Positions 44,112 through 56,104 of a stretch of DNA of 64,000 nt are shown here, in pieces. Numbering within the stretch: position 1 is the first letter of the stretch; each line of letters opens with the position of its first letter. Made by a program: the position numbers and the translations under genes. Source of the DNA: Diphasiastrum complanatum (Eukaryota > Streptophyta > Lycopodiopsida > Lycopodiales > Lycopodiaceae); the NCBI GenBank assembly GCA_029204225.1, contig CM055095.1, positions 69,874,966 to 69,938,965 of the forward strand, written 5' to 3'. The notes under the pieces were generated by a model. That model was given only the letters and a program-made list of their open reading frames with translations. It searched no databases and was not told the origin of the DNA.

Positions 44112-47100
44112 CACCCCCCTCTTAATCTGGATTCGTGAATGCCTTGATCTTCAGACTTAGCAATGCACAAAATTTGTTGTGTGCATTAACACTGAGTGCT
44201 TTCATAAAAATGTTTGCAACCATGTCCTACGTTCTGCAGTACATTAAGCTCACCTCTCTGTCGAGAACCTTGTCCCTGATGTAGTGATATCTTATCTCAA
44301 TGTGCTTACTCCTAGAATAAAATCTAGGGTTGTCCGATAAGGCAACAGCACTTTGGTTATCACAAAACAAATTTGTAGGGCTGTACTGATACAGATTGAT
44401 GTTTGATAGCAAATTTCTCAACCAAAACGCTTCCTTAATAGATTGAGAAGCAGCAATATATTCTACTTCAGTAGAAGAAAGTGCGATAGAGGTTTGCTTA
44501 CGACTGTTCCACAAAATAGGATCGCCATTGAAGAAGAATGTAAATCCAGATGTGGACTTACGATGGTCTGCATCTCCTCCCCAACTTGCATCAGAATATC
44601 CACTAAGCTGATGAAGATTGTCGTTGCTGACATCTCCATAGCAGATGCACTGGTCCATGGTAGCTCGAATATATCTCATGACTCGAATAAGAGCCTTCCA
44701 ATGGGTAATTCCAGGATTAGCCATGTATTGGTTGAGTGAGCTGACAGCAAAAGAGATATCTGGCCTTGTACAGACCATTGCGTACATGAGAGATCCAAGT
44801 ATCGATAGATACGGGTATTCTCTCATCTGCTCCTCTTCCTACTTTGTCTGGGGACATTGGTCCTTTGACAAACGCAGGCCTGGATCCATTGGTGAGTGAG
44901 CTAATTTACAATTCATCAAATTGTATCTGTTAAGAACATTATGAAGATACCTTTGTTGAGTGATGTAAATCAGTCGATTTGCTCTATCTCTGTGGATTTG
45001 AATTCCAAGACAGAAGTGACCTTCGCCCAGATCAGTCATGTCGAATTCTGAGAACAGCATCAGTTTTGAATCCTTGACCATATTGGCATTGTTGCTGAAG
45101 AGCAACTTATCATCAACATACAAGGTGATGATAATGAAGGATTGTTGCATTGACTTTGAATAAACGTTGCAATCAACAGTGCTTGGTTTAAATCCTTGTT
45201 CAATGAGGAATGTGTTGATCCTCTGAAACCAAGCTCTGGCAGACTGTTTCAAGCCGTACAGTGCTTTATGGAGTTTACAGACATGATTCTTCAAGCCTTC
45301 CAGAATGTATCCTTCGGGCTGGATCATGTAGATATCTTCTTGTATAACTCCATTCAGATAGGCTGTTTGTACATCGAGTTGATGTACTTCGAGGTCGGCA
45401 GCTGCAGCATAAGACATGAGCGTTTGGATTGACGAATGTTTGACGACTGGACTAAAAGTCTCACTGTAGTCGACATTCGGGATCTAGGTGAATCCTCGTG
45501 CTACCAGTCTAGCCTTTCTTCGATCAATTGCTCCGTTGGCGTTATATTTGATCTTAAAGATCCATTTGCAATCAATAATATTGCAGCCAATAGGAGCTTC
45601 GACTAATGACCATGTCTGATTCTTGATCAGAGAGGAATACTCTCTGTCCATAGCTTCTCTCCAAAGATCAGAGTCTGGTTGGCTAAGTGCCTCTTCGACT
45701 GTCGTCGGTTCCTGCATTAAAAGACAGGCAGACTCAGGAGTATACCTTGTGGGTTGTGTGTGCACTCGGCTTGATCTTCTGGGAGGATTTGATTGATGAA
45801 CCGCTCCTGGAATATGTTGCTGGGTAGCAGCAATATCTTTGTCTGATTCGTTGTCTCGAAGTGGGTCGACGATAGACATTCCTGAGCAAGAAGCTCGGAT
45901 TGCCGTGTCAATGGCAGGTGATGAAGGTTCTTCTTGAGCAATATTCTTGCCTTTGAGGTCGACAAACTGATCCTCGATAAAGACTGTATCCCGGCTATAC
46001 AAGATTTGTTGGGTATCAGGATCGTACAGCTTATAGGTGTTATCAGACGAAGTATATCCGATCAGGATGGTCTTTAGACCTTGAAAGTCCAATTTCTTCC
46101 TTGTGTCCTTTGGGATCTGCGCGTAGGCAATGCACCCAAACACTTTTAGGTTCTTCAAAGAAGGCTTGGAGCCTGTCCACACCTCGTGGGGGGTCTTGTC
46201 TGAGAGGGCTTTGGTCGAACATCTATTCTGGATATAAGCTGCAGTGGAGACAGGTTCAGCCTAGAACCTCTCGGGCAACGATGTATGTGCTGACATACAC
46301 TTAGCAGATTCGACCAGAGTTCGGTTCTTCCTCTCAACTAAACCATTAGACTGAGGACTGTAAAGAGTGATGAATTGCTGCTCAATGCCTTGGCTTTGGC
46401 AGTACTCCTTGAACTCGACAGAGATATATTCTCCACCGTTATCTGACCTTAGGGCCTTGATCGTCCTTCCAGTCTCCTTTTTTGCACGCTCCTTGAAGAT
46501 TCTGAAGCAGTTGAAGGCTTCTGATTTCTTCTTTATGAAGTACACCATCGTTCTTCTCGAGAATTCGTCAATAAAGGTTATAAGATACTTGGCTTCCTTT
46601 AGCGAAGGATTTTTCATCGGGCCACAAATATCTGAATGTACAACATCTAGCAATCATTTAGCAACATGCTGATGGCTTTACTTAAATGGCTTCCTAGCAT
46701 GTTTTCCAACTAGACAGTCTTGACAGATAGGTAGTTCGATTGTTTCGCGAGGATAGTCGAGATCAAGAACAATAGATTGTCTAGACATTCGTTGTACAGC
46801 AGCATAATATGACCAAGTCTATAATGCCAAAGTAAACCTTTATTTGATTGAATTGAAGTATTGAGAGCCTAACTAGAGGCAGAAAAGCAATTACTTAATT
46901 TATACAAGTATCTATGCCTCTTTCCGAGTGCTAGGATCTTGCTTGTCCTATCAACTACTTTACATTGATCACATTCAAATTCTACTCTGTGTCCTAGATC
47001 TGTGATTCTGCTTACAGAGAGCAGATTCGTGGATAACTTAGGTACATACAGAACTTTGGAGAGTAGCTTAGATTGATCATTTGCAAAGCATAATCTTACA

Positions 47101-47228
47101 GTTCCTTCACCTTTAATAGTTTGTGTGCTATTGTCACCAAGGTGAACAAATTTCTGGGTACTGTAAGGTGTATAGGACTCGAAACAACCAATCAGGCTAG
47201 TCATGTGCTGAGTGGCTCCGGAATCCAA
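44112..47228 (-). pseudogene. Family G copia pol
   Basis: Protease: 46869-47228, MDSGATQHMTS. Integrase: 46261-46653 with VHSDICGPMKN, LRSDNGGEY and NGLVERKNRT, so D, D and E are all present. 45484-46182: integrase C-terminal part, linker, RT entry up to RRKARLVARGF, then a stop. RT: 44839-45417, LDVQTAYLNG, YGLKQSARAWF, YVDD. 44227-44826: end of RT and RNase H (GYSDASWGGD, SSTEVEYIA, CDNQSAVAL), then one in-frame stop before the ADIFTK-like tail, which reads VANIFMKAL. At least four breaks. Gag is absent. The catalytic residues survive although the frame does not. Confidence 0.9.
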
Positions 47229-48272
47229 TCAATTAATCGCGTGCGCGAACTGTTCATTTCTAGACAGAAGTCCTCAACAACTTAAGTCCAATTTAATGGT
47301 TAAAGAACACGAATAGTTTTAGAGCACGTTAGAAACTTATGTCAATTACAATCAAGAACACAAATCAAAGACTCAATTCTTCAGACAGGGACTGTCATCT
47401 CATATGTATACATACAGCTTTATTCAATGAACGTGCTAGACTATACCAAAGATAGGCGTTATTCAAGTGCCGAAAAGAAAGTATTCACAATAGACGAATA
47501 AGATGGTTTTAAGACAGTTCTTTAGAGCATGTTTTACGGATACACAGCAAACGACTGCAATGCGCTAGAGAGTCTGTCTGATTAGAGAGTAGTTCATGTA
47601 ATGCATTAGAGATTGCTAGTAGACTCAAGATCACTCACACTCAACAATGCGGAGAACAGAGATAAGGGAGAATAACTCTCAGCGCTCTATTCACTTCTTC
47701 AACCTCCTTACATATGCATAAACTATCTGTAATGAGGAATGAAACCTCTTCTCTGAGTCTCTTTGTCACTCACTTGATCATCTGATAATCATCATCATCA
47801 TTGAATATGCAGATGGTATCCAATATATATACATAATATTACAGGTGTGCAGATGCGAAAGTACAGAGTGGATGTGCTGTCTGTAGGAGATCGTGGGTGG
47901 CTGCAATCGTTGTCCAATCTGTTAGTGCAACTGCATGGGGTGAGGGTGAAAAGGGTGCGACATCAGCCAGTTCTAAAGTGAACATTGGTGATGACGCAAA
48001 ATTGCGTCACTCTTACGAATGGCCTTAGGATAAGATTTACAAGGTGCCTTATCTGTTAGAGCACTTTTGGCATTCAGTAAGGTAGTGTCCCCTTTTCGCC
48101 TATCACCATGACTTGTGTAAGAACACAGTGTCGCAATTCATTCGCCTTTTCTTCGTCTATGCGAATTTGTGTGTAAAATTGCAGACTGCGTGACAACGTT
48201 AGAAAAATATGCAGCATGAATGGAGGCAGATTAAAATTGGGATTTAGGAGAGTAGGAGGAGTAAATCCAACA
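47229..48272 (-). repeat. Family G 5' LTR
   Basis: 47730-48272 aligns closely with 43585-44111 (same GAGGAATGAAACCTCTTCTC and CATCTGATAATCATC). Toward 47229 similarity to the other LTR fades. No primer site was found, consistent with a deletion that joined LTR to protease. Confidence 0.75.
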
Positions 48273-49024
48273 TTTTTGACCATCTAATCTTCATTATTTG
48301 TGTGATTTCTTATTGTATATTAGTAGATCTTTTGTTTAGCTTTAGAGCTATAATGACCAAGTTATGGCCATTTTAGTGTTTTCATTCCAATTTTAGCTAG
48401 TTAAGTTTTTGTAGTCTGTTTCTCTTCATTTTTGGCTATACTTTTGGCCAAACTTTGTGCTGTATTTCTATAGGATTGTAGATCTTTGTCTTAGTTAGAA
48501 TTTGAGCCAATTTGCAGCCAATTTGATTGAAAATTGAGAGAGATATGACAATTCTTGTGAAGGAGGTCTAAAACTAGTTTTTGGTGGAAATTTGGGAGAG
48601 AATCACTTCAACCTTTCATTTTTGAAGTTGTGGTTCTTTGTAAATTTCTTTTCACTTTATTCATTTTGAGGTTTTGCAGGCTTTTAAGAAAAAATTGACC
48701 TAACCCTACCCTCGCATGACCCTAACCCTACGTTTGCAATTTAGGGCAAAAAAGTGCAAAATAACCAAAGAAAAATGCTCCCAAAAATTTTAACCCTAAT
48801 TTTGAGCTTAAGACCTAAAAAAAAGAAGAAGAAAAAAAAAAGCCCTAAACCTAACCCTTGCTCGCGTCCCTCCATAGGCCCTGCCCCATCCTCTCTCTCC
48901 TTCCAGCCCGTACTCCTCCCTCTCTTCCACGCGACGCCTCCCTCCTCGCGACGCCCTATCTCTCTTCTACGTCTCTCTCTCTCCCTCCTCGCGACGCCCC
49001 CTCCCCCGCCCCCCCCCCCCCCCC

Positions 49025-49066
<42 letters not shown>

Positions 49067-49618
49067 AACTCCCTCACGGCCCAGCCCTGCGCCTCCCTCC
49101 GGATTTTCGGAATATTTCAAAAAAAATTCCGTTAAAAAAATATTCTTTAAATCTTCTCTCTCCTTTTCATTTTTTGCTTACGGTGTCCAAATGCTTTTAA
49201 CGGTCCGAGTTTCTTTCTCGAGCACATGGGAGATTTTTCCAAATAACTGACATTAAAATTACTGTTGAATTTTAGGATTTTTTACGGCTTCGTTTTTTTG
49301 CACAGTCCAATGCTTTAATGAGACCAAATTTTTTAAAGTAAAGGCCCCTTTCTAAGTTGTTAATTCCCCTGTCTTCGTGTAGCCTTAACTTTTGCGTTTA
49401 ACGTCGACATTTAGTGCATTAAGAATGAAAATTGCTCAGTTCACTACGTTGAGTACAATAGTCATCATTATGTATTTCTTGTTTTTAATTTTATCTTAGG
49501 ACCCTTTGTCCTAAGTTGTTTACACCTTATGTTTTATCCAAAGGATTCACGAGACATGGCTCTCAACAAAGGACTACATAGTCTTTATTTTTTAAGGCAA
49601 AAATGCTTAAAGTAGGAG
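48273..49618. other. Element K leader remainder and low-complexity DNA, no gene
   Basis: 48273-48680 continues the K leader in T-rich form. 48695-48870 has several AACCCTA and CCCTAAACC telomere-like words. 49010-49070 is a C homopolymer followed by CT and CG runs. 49070-49618 shows nothing recognisable. The frames 48754-49200 and 48858-49250 encode Pro/Ser/Lys repeats from these tracts. Confidence 0.6.
49008..49067. repeat. C-run, (CT)n and (CG)n compound tract
   Basis: An interrupted C run of about 20, then CATCTCT..., then CGCGCGCGCGCG. Such tracts are prone to slippage and to sequencing error. Confidence 0.9.
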
Positions 49619-49720
49619 GAGTCAGCTGACATTTTTACAAAAGGATTAAATCAGGAAGCACACAAGAATTTCTATGCTATCTTAAATCTTAAAGTCAAGG
49701 CATTCAACGATCCAGATTAA
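49619..49720 (+). pseudogene. Family G copia pol C-terminal tail
   Basis: 34 codons: ESADIFTKGLNQEAHKNF followed by YAILNLKVKAFNDPD and a stop. The G element at 44 kb has VANIFMKAL and KIKAFTNPD at the same place, so they belong together. Upstream pol is missing. Confidence 0.82.
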
Positions 49721-49729
49721 GGGGAGAAA
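49719..49729 (+). other. Polypurine tract of the G fragment
   Basis: AAGGGGAGAAA between the pol stop and the LTR start TGTTAG. Confidence 0.82.
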
Positions 49730-50640
49730 TGTTAGATTTCTATCCTCTCCATCCCTTATCTCACTACTAATCTAGATCCATTCATTTGTTGCATGTAAAT
49801 ACTTATACAGTTGAGCACTCTGTAGAAATACACTCGTTTCCTAACAGTCTGCAAAAATACAAAGGAATTGATGACAGTGTTATGTCGACTCAGCCAATAT
49901 CGACTATTTGTCGGACATCGACTATTTGTCCCGACTATTTGTCTGACATCAACTATTCGTCTTACATCGACTGTTCGTCTGTCACCTGCACTCACCAACT
50001 CTAATAGTTGACTCAAACATTCAGCGGCTCAACAGAATCTTCATCACGTTCGGACAAAATCTCTAATAGAATTAGAATATGTCTGAAAGTGACTGGTAAA
50101 GTACAGACTAAGCATTCTTTTAATTTGTTAGCCATGTGTATATATACAATGACTTATCAGTTGCTCGATTACATAAAGTCGATTGAACATCCAGAGTGCA
50201 ATTTATTTGTCCTTTCTCTTTGTTATCATAGATTATTGTTTTAGAAAGAACGTGACTCTGTCTTCGTTCAGACTTGTACTCCCTATGACTACATAATCTA
50301 TGTTCTAGTAATCTAAGTCGTGTACATTGTGTAGAATGCTCATTTATTCATTTTTGATCGATTCGTGCCATGCAGATGAAATTATTTGTAGTTGAATTTA
50401 TTCATATGACTGATAATCTGTGTCGTTCGTAATGCTCTAAATTACGCACTATTACACTTCCGCAACTAAACTACAAATTAATCTACTTCGTGCATGTCTA
50501 CAGAATCGACTGTATCAATCCAATGACTTCGAAGCTGTGATCAAGTAGAGTGATCATCGATTTGTCGAGGTCGTCTCGAATCCGATAGACGTAGATCCAT
50601 GCACCGAGGATTCTGCTATCCCCAAGCACAATTCCCAACA
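49730..50640 (+). repeat. Family G-type 3' LTR (911 bp)
   Basis: Starts TGTTAG and ends CCCAACA. The right third aligns with LTR ends at 36131 and 60200. It carries five spaced CGACTATTTGTC-like units at 49901-49979. It is the right remnant of an element whose left side is lost. Confidence 0.85.
49901..49979 (+). repeat. Five CGACTATTTGTC-like units in LTR U3
   Basis: Units at 49901, 49919, 49932, 49950 and 49968 (the last two with changed bases), spacing 18, 13, 18 and 18 bp. In the G LTR at 34481-35429 related TCGACTAT words are also clustered. Confidence 0.8.
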
Positions 50641-52914
50641 AAATGTGTCAAAATACATTTTCTATTTTATAATTGAAAATTTCCAACCTATCAAACCTGT
50701 AATGTATCCACAAAAATACAACATAAATCTTAAAAGCATATAATGTTTATGATAGTGATAATTTGATACTTGAATTGCCACATAGACTACACAGTTTGGT
50801 ACTTGCATTATCACATAGAATATACAATTTGTTTACATGACAAGGCTGAATGGTTGTGAAAGATTCACATGATACAATGGCTCATGCCATTTTATCCAAG
50901 TCTTTTGTGGTACTGGAAAATGAAAAGCCAATTTTAATATGTGACAAAAAAGAAAGTGGACATAATACTATAGAAGGACGATGTGCTAGAGATTGTCATG
51001 ACACCTATCAAGGGACATTGAGAGGATTCTTAGTAGTACAGAGTGGAGACAACTAGTGTCACTTCCAAAGTTATCTCACATTGAGGTCCTCACAAGCTAC
51101 GTGTTTGTTTACATTGAAATCCATTGAAATTTTTGCATATAGTTAGTATCTTCTTGTAGTTAGAGACAAATTGCAATTAGTATTACATGGCATGCCATGT
51201 GCTACATAGTCAATGAACCATGGGTAGAATGAAATTCACAAAACTCGCAAAAAATTTAGTTGCAACTGTCTAAACTTGAATGTGTTTGGATATGCATTGA
51301 CAAAATGATATTGATGTTTCCAATTAGTTAATAAGCTTGTATATTTAGATAGGAGTGATTATGTATGAGAGATGAGATAGCTAAGCCTTTGTGTGACAAC
51401 TAGGTGAATGTTGTTATTGTGGTGTGGTGTACCATTTTTATGGTGATAAGTGCCTTAGGATTCCAAGGTGGAATAGCTTAATAGTAAGTGGATCCATTAC
51501 ATAAGAACATGATGAATTGCAACATAAACCAAAATGAAAGACCATCTTCATGCTACTCCGTATATAATATACACATGCAAAGATGCTTGAATAGGCTACA
51601 TGAACCACAGATGGACATGTGTTGGAAATTGTAAATTGAGTCCCAAACAGTGGCATATAGTTAGCCAACATATATGAGCACCTATACAACTTAAGTTCAA
51701 GATAGTTGTACTTCCTTGACTATTGAAGTTGGGTTTATCAAAAGTATGTTGCACATGCTTGGCTCGCGATTACCTTTGTCATCTTTCTAAGAAAGTCTTG
51801 AAGTGATACCACACGCTTTTGAAATGAGGAAGAACTACAATTTTTAAGTTGGGACATTTAAGGATGACATAAGGGGTGCCATGCCAGGAGTTGAAGAGTT
51901 TATATGGAGCATAATGATATTTTTACATTGGGAATGTAGTTGGTCTAAAAAAGCCTCTTGAAACACACAGATTATGGATGGAAACACATTGGATTGCACC
52001 ACAATGAGGTGACATGGTCGGTAAGGAGCATTGTTGTTGTTGCACCATAGTTAGTTTGCACTAGCAACATTTTATGTCAATAAACATCCATGGGAATGTC
52101 AAGCTAAGTTTGGAGCACAAGGCTTCCAGGTATCCCTATATTGCAATAGGATTTGAGCCTCCGTCAAGGAGGACACAACATCAACACTTACCCAATTTTG
52201 CTACTATAGGGGATAAGGAGCATTGCAAAATCGTAAGGATTGGAAGTCTAATGTTCTTGAGACAAAAGGATTAATATAGTAAATTGTATTAAAGTGTGAT
52301 ATAATAATGTCAAATATAGTTCTAAGTAGCTTGTGAACAAGTTTTTATAGAAAGTAATACGTGTATTGTAACAATGTTCAAGTCTCATTTGACTATACAG
52401 ATGCATGAGGTCTAGAGTAAACACTTAGCCACGTTAAGAGGACATGAGAAAACAAAGAGATCGAGATGTTGATGTGACAGTGTCGGCACCCCAGACACTT
52501 CCACTTAAAGAGGGAAGTGATTACAAGAAACACTTCCACTCAAATATTCTCTCAAATTTTTTGACTAAGGTCCCCTTCATAAAGGTCAATTAGCCAATAA
52601 GCCATAAAGGTCCACAAACGTAAATGCTCATGTCCATTAAGATTTGATATTGTTGGTAAAAGTTTTGAATCAATAATTTAGTTTCCCAAGAGAATGATGC
52701 TCTATGTAGTCATGAAGCATATGCTCAAAAGATCACTTCGCTTTCTTCCTCAAAAAGTAATGGATTCTTGGTGCTTGGTGATTATTATGCCCCTTTTTTG
52801 GACATATGTGTCATTGCTTTTTTTTTAAAAAATTTAGTGCACATTCTAGCCTACGCCTGATGCCTGACGGGTAGGTTGCCTGCCACGTGGCAACATCAGA
52901 TTGGTCAAAAAAAA
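50641..52914. other. Intergenic DNA, no gene recognised
   Basis: Only short frames (for example 50850-51056 and 52074-52274), none with family motifs. No LTR ends, primer sites or terminal repeats were seen. Confidence 0.5.
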
Positions 52915-53092
52915 GTCCAAGTATCCTCAAGCAATGGAAGGTGCTTGGCCACAGGCCATTCTGCCCGGTTCGGCTTTTCAAAAAAATTTAGGCGAGGCCC
53001 GGAGTCCAAGTATCCTCACGCAATGAAAGGTGCTTGGCCACAGGCCATTCTGCCCGGTTCGGCTTTTTAAAAAAATTTAGGCTCGCCCCCTC
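52915..53092 (+). repeat. 89-bp tandem duplication
   Basis: Copies start at 52915 and 53004 with GTCCAAGTATCCTCA and contain GCTTGGCCACAGGCCATTCT and AAAAAATTTAGGC. Only a few bases differ. GGGCGAGGC and GCCTCGCCC on the right form a short inverted pair. Confidence 0.9.
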
Positions 53093-53574
53093 CGGGCCTC
53101 GCCCAAAAAATTCTAAAAATCCTTGCCGATCAAAATGGATGTGCCCCGGGCTCCTTCCATAGTATGTTATGAATTCTCTCAAGTATGTGAATACAACATT
53201 GAACTTCACAATATGAGCTTTGAAACTCACTTCACCTTATTTTTTTGCATATTATGAAATTTGATATTGACCTCACCTATTTTTTCGGCTTATTATGAAA
53301 TCTGAATTCCAAAAAAAAAACTCATAAGAAGATGGTGCTCACAAGAGGGTTGTAAAGAGATTTGAGAAGATATATTATTATTCATAAGAATGCATAATTG
53401 AGACTCATAAAAAAAATTCAGCCATAAATAGGGGCCTTCCTCACCGTCGGATCTTTTTAGTGACCTTTACACCCAGTTCAACGGATGTTTAGTTATGGCT
53501 TCGATTGAGAGCTTTGCCATGGTTTTACGACAATTTTACCTTTGATGGTCAACTATGGCTTTGGCTAATGACCC

Positions 53575-53783
53575 TGCCATAATTTTATGATCGTTATATT
53601 GGGTGCAAGGGTCATAGAGAAGACCATTCCCTTATACCAAAAGCACACTCACAATAGTGGCAGGTAGGCGAAAAATACAGCCTTGCCATAAATTTATGGC
53701 CATTTTGCTGGGTGCAAAAGGTAGTGCTCTAAAAGATCATTTTCGAGTACTTAAAGCACATGCACAATTGTGGTGGGTAGGAC
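53575..53783. repeat. Diverged ~113-bp duplication
   Basis: Two copies starting near 53575 and 53687, each GCCATAA-TTTATG through TTGGGTGCAA or CTGGGTGCAA to GTGGCAGGTAGG or GTGGTGGGTAGG. No coding pattern. Confidence 0.65.
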
Positions 53784-53881
53784 CAAGTATGTAGATCTCA
53801 AGGAAATTCTCACATCACAAATTTGTAAGCATGTGCTTCATCTTTCAAAGCTTACATAACGGAGTAGGAGCTCTTGGTGCT

Positions 53882-54026
53882 CGGATAACTTTTGAAGTTA
53901 TTTAGTCTCGAATAATCTTCAAAGTTAATTAGTCTCGCTCTGATAATTTTCAAAGTTCTTTAGTGTCAAATAAGCTTAGAAGTTAGGTCATGCCAGATAA
54001 TTTTCGAAGTTAGGCAGTCTGGGCTC
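53882..54026. repeat. Short degenerate repeats (GATAATTTTCGAAGTTA type)
   Basis: About five units of roughly 27-36 bp with GATAA(C/T)TTT-GAAGTTA and AGTCTCG or AGTCTGG endings. Confidence 0.65.
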
Positions 54027-54399
54027 TTACCATTCAACTTCTTCTCAAGTGACCATTGCCACCCCCAAAGGTCAGCATTAATGCTTGGGTTGGGTGGCGA
54101 GAAGGAAGGAAGGTGGGGGGCGCTGGTTGGGGGTATAATAGAGTGATTGCATATGACATTGGCGGAAGCAGCGCGCTTATGCTTCAGCTATTGACTTGTA
54201 GTGGCTGGGCCTATATTCTCGCCAAACCTGGCCGCCAAATTTGTCACCAACCTGGCCTCCAAATTTGTCCGGACATCCATCCGCCTTCAAAGTTCACCTT
54301 CTCCCCGCGGGAGTAAAGTTACCGCTGCTCCTTTTCTGTGCCGCCAAATTTAGGTGCCCCGCTAGGTTTAGCTACCCCAAAAATGCTGCGTGTCTAACT

Positions 54400-55393
54400 G
54401 ACCAACAACAGAAAGCGCCGCGATTCAAATCCCTTAGTTCGCGATCCGTTGGATCGCAATTTTCAGTCGCATCGTCACCCACCTGTGTAAATCTTCACTC
54501 GCCAGCTCCTGCTGCAGCGCAGCGACTTCCACGGAACTGACCGAATCTTCTTACGAAATCATAAATTTCTGGGGTTTGATCTGCAGTTTTTTCTCTTCTT
54601 GTTGCTGCTCCTCATCGACGTCTTCTGCTGCTGCTGCTGCTCCCAAGGATGTCTGCATGAGATTTGGTGCTGGACTATAGCTCCAGAGCTGGCATAATTT
54701 GACTGTTCCTGTTAGTATCAGTACTGATTGATGATGGCTGCTTCTGGCTTTGGGAAGCGTTAAGAAGTGTAATGCTATCATCTCCTGAAATAATTTTGAT
54801 TATGGGTTGTTTGAGAGAAAGAGAGAGACAGAGAATGCATTGCACAATTTCGCAACATGTATGGTGACTTGTGTTGTGGTTAATTCAATTGTAGACAAGG
54901 TTGGACTGCAATCAACCCGATAGATCGATTGCTTAGTTTTTAGTATAAACGTTTCCTTGCAGACAACTTAGCTGTGGGATAGAAGCGCAGAACTGAGGCT
55001 CAAATCCGCAAGTTCTAAAAATAAAACCATGGCAAGGGCTACATGCTCTACGTGCACAGTCTGTATGAATGGAGCATACGTTCGCCATAGTCACAGCAGT
55101 GAACATATTATTTGTGATTACATGTTCTTATGGAACCATAACCTTTTTTGTTTTTCCTGACGTAAAGCCATAATCTGACTAAATTCTTCCGGCTTTCTAA
55201 ATTAAAGGATCTTCGCTCAATCAGAAGCGTAGGTGATTCGATACTTGACATTTGTAAATTCTCAGTTAACTTCCGCCAATAGACAATGTTGGGAGCCAGT
55301 GCTTTACTTCTGTACCGTCTTACTTATATGAGCTTAAAACTTTAGATTCTGAACTAGTTCTACGTGGATGACAGGTCGTTCTGGTCTTGCAGG
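54400..55393 (+). promoter_or_regulatory. Probable promoter, 5' UTR and first intron of the DUF7086 gene
   Basis: 54530-54670 is rich in CTT and CTGCTG words typical of plant 5' UTRs and has no long frame. The intron's right end is clear: TTCTGGTCTTGCAG/GATTCGG at 55393/55394, a strong 3' splice site with a polypyrimidine stretch, 57 bp before the start codon. I could not choose the donor site or the transcription start. Confidence 0.4.
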
Positions 55394-55450
55394 ATTCGGA
55401 GTAAAGCTGAACCACGTTAAAGTTCAAGTTATAGTCAAGTAGCCGATGCC

Positions 55451-56104
55451 ATGTCTGATTCGGAAGAAGATGAATCTTTGAAGCTTTCGCTTTCCCCTCC
55501 TGGGAAACGAAGTCAAAGTAGGGAACAAAGCTCTCAAGCGTCTAGTGAAGAACCAGAAAGGAGATACAGGAGGAGTCGACAAAGTTCTGCAGATCGCGCT
55601 ACTCCCTCCAGACCAAAGGAGGAAAGCATAAATCCTCCCTATCCGTGGTCCACAGACAGGCGAGCTGTTGTCCATTCTTTAGAGTGGCTGACAAGTTACG
55701 GCATCACAAGCGTTCATGGAGAGGTGATTTGCAAGCGGTGTGACGGCTCACAAATGGCGCAGATAGATCTGCAATCATCATTTCTTCAAGTAAATTCCTA
55801 CTTCCTGGCAAATCGAGATGTGCTCCATGATCGTGCACCCAAATGCTGGACATCGCCGAGATTGCTAGATTGCACTATGTGCCAACAGAGCGATTGTGTG
55901 AAGCCTGCGATCCACGCAAAAAAGAGAAACATTAACTGGTTGTTCCTACTACTCACACAAACCTTAGGCCTATGCACTCTTGATCAGCTTAAGTACTTTT
56001 GCAAGCACACTCGCAGGCACAGGACTGGAGCAAAAGACCGAGTTCTGTATTTGACTTACGTAGGCTTGCTCAAGCAGCTTAATCCAGCTGGTCCTTATGA
56101 ATAA
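55451..56104 (+). CDS. DUF7086-domain protein with N-terminal LxLxL motif
   Basis: 217 codons, complete. Residues 1-60 are Ser/Glu/Arg-rich and probably disordered, with LKLSL at 10-14, an EAR-type repressor motif as used in plants to recruit TOPLESS-type corepressors. Residues ~62-217 match the DUF7086 family: STDRRAVVHSLEWL, ITSVHGEV, two CxxC pairs (C94/C97 and C141/C144) that could bind a metal, HDRAPKCW, INWLFLLLTQTLGLCTLDQL, and the highly conserved KYFCKHT with HRTGAKDRVLYLTY near the end. Position and length fit the family, in which the domain is C-terminal. The start at 55451 is the first ATG giving this frame; an earlier ATG at 55446 is in another frame. Molecular function is unknown. 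A nuclear repressor role is inferred from the motif only. Confidence 0.88.
   Translation: MSDSEEDESLKLSLSPPGKRSQSREQSSQASSEEPERRYRRSRQSSADRATPSRPKEESINPPYPWSTDRRAVVHSLEWLTSYGITSVHGEVICKRCDGSQMAQIDLQSSFLQVNSYFLANRDVLHDRAPKCWTSPRLLDCTMCQQSDCVKPAIHAKKRNINWLFLLLTQTLGLCTLDQLKYFCKHTRRHRTGAKDRVLYLTYVGLLKQLNPAGPYE

Larger units (their letters stand above)
43031..48272 (-). mobile_element. Family G copia element, nearly complete, inactive
   Basis: It is 5,242 bp on the minus strand and is flanked by TTTTT at 43026-43030 and 48273-48277. The 3' LTR is 43031-44111 and the 5' LTR about 47230-48272. The order protease, integrase, RT, RNase H is kept. Gag and the primer site are missing: protease sequence at 47228 directly joins LTR-like DNA. 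The LTRs share their outer ~540 bp at roughly 90-95% identity, with small indels, so the insertion is not recent. Confidence 0.88.

Noticed and set aside
48754..49250. 130-148-codon Pro/Ser-rich frames
   Set aside because: They run through A, C and CT homopolymer tracts, lack homology, and overlap each other in different frames.
49901..49979. CRISPR-like array
   Set aside because: The units are short, diverged and separated by only 1-6 bases, in a plant LTR; they are U3 repeats.
52876..53230. Frames of 64-80 codons over the 89-bp duplication
   Set aside because: Peptides duplicate with the tandem repeat and change with frame; no gene support.
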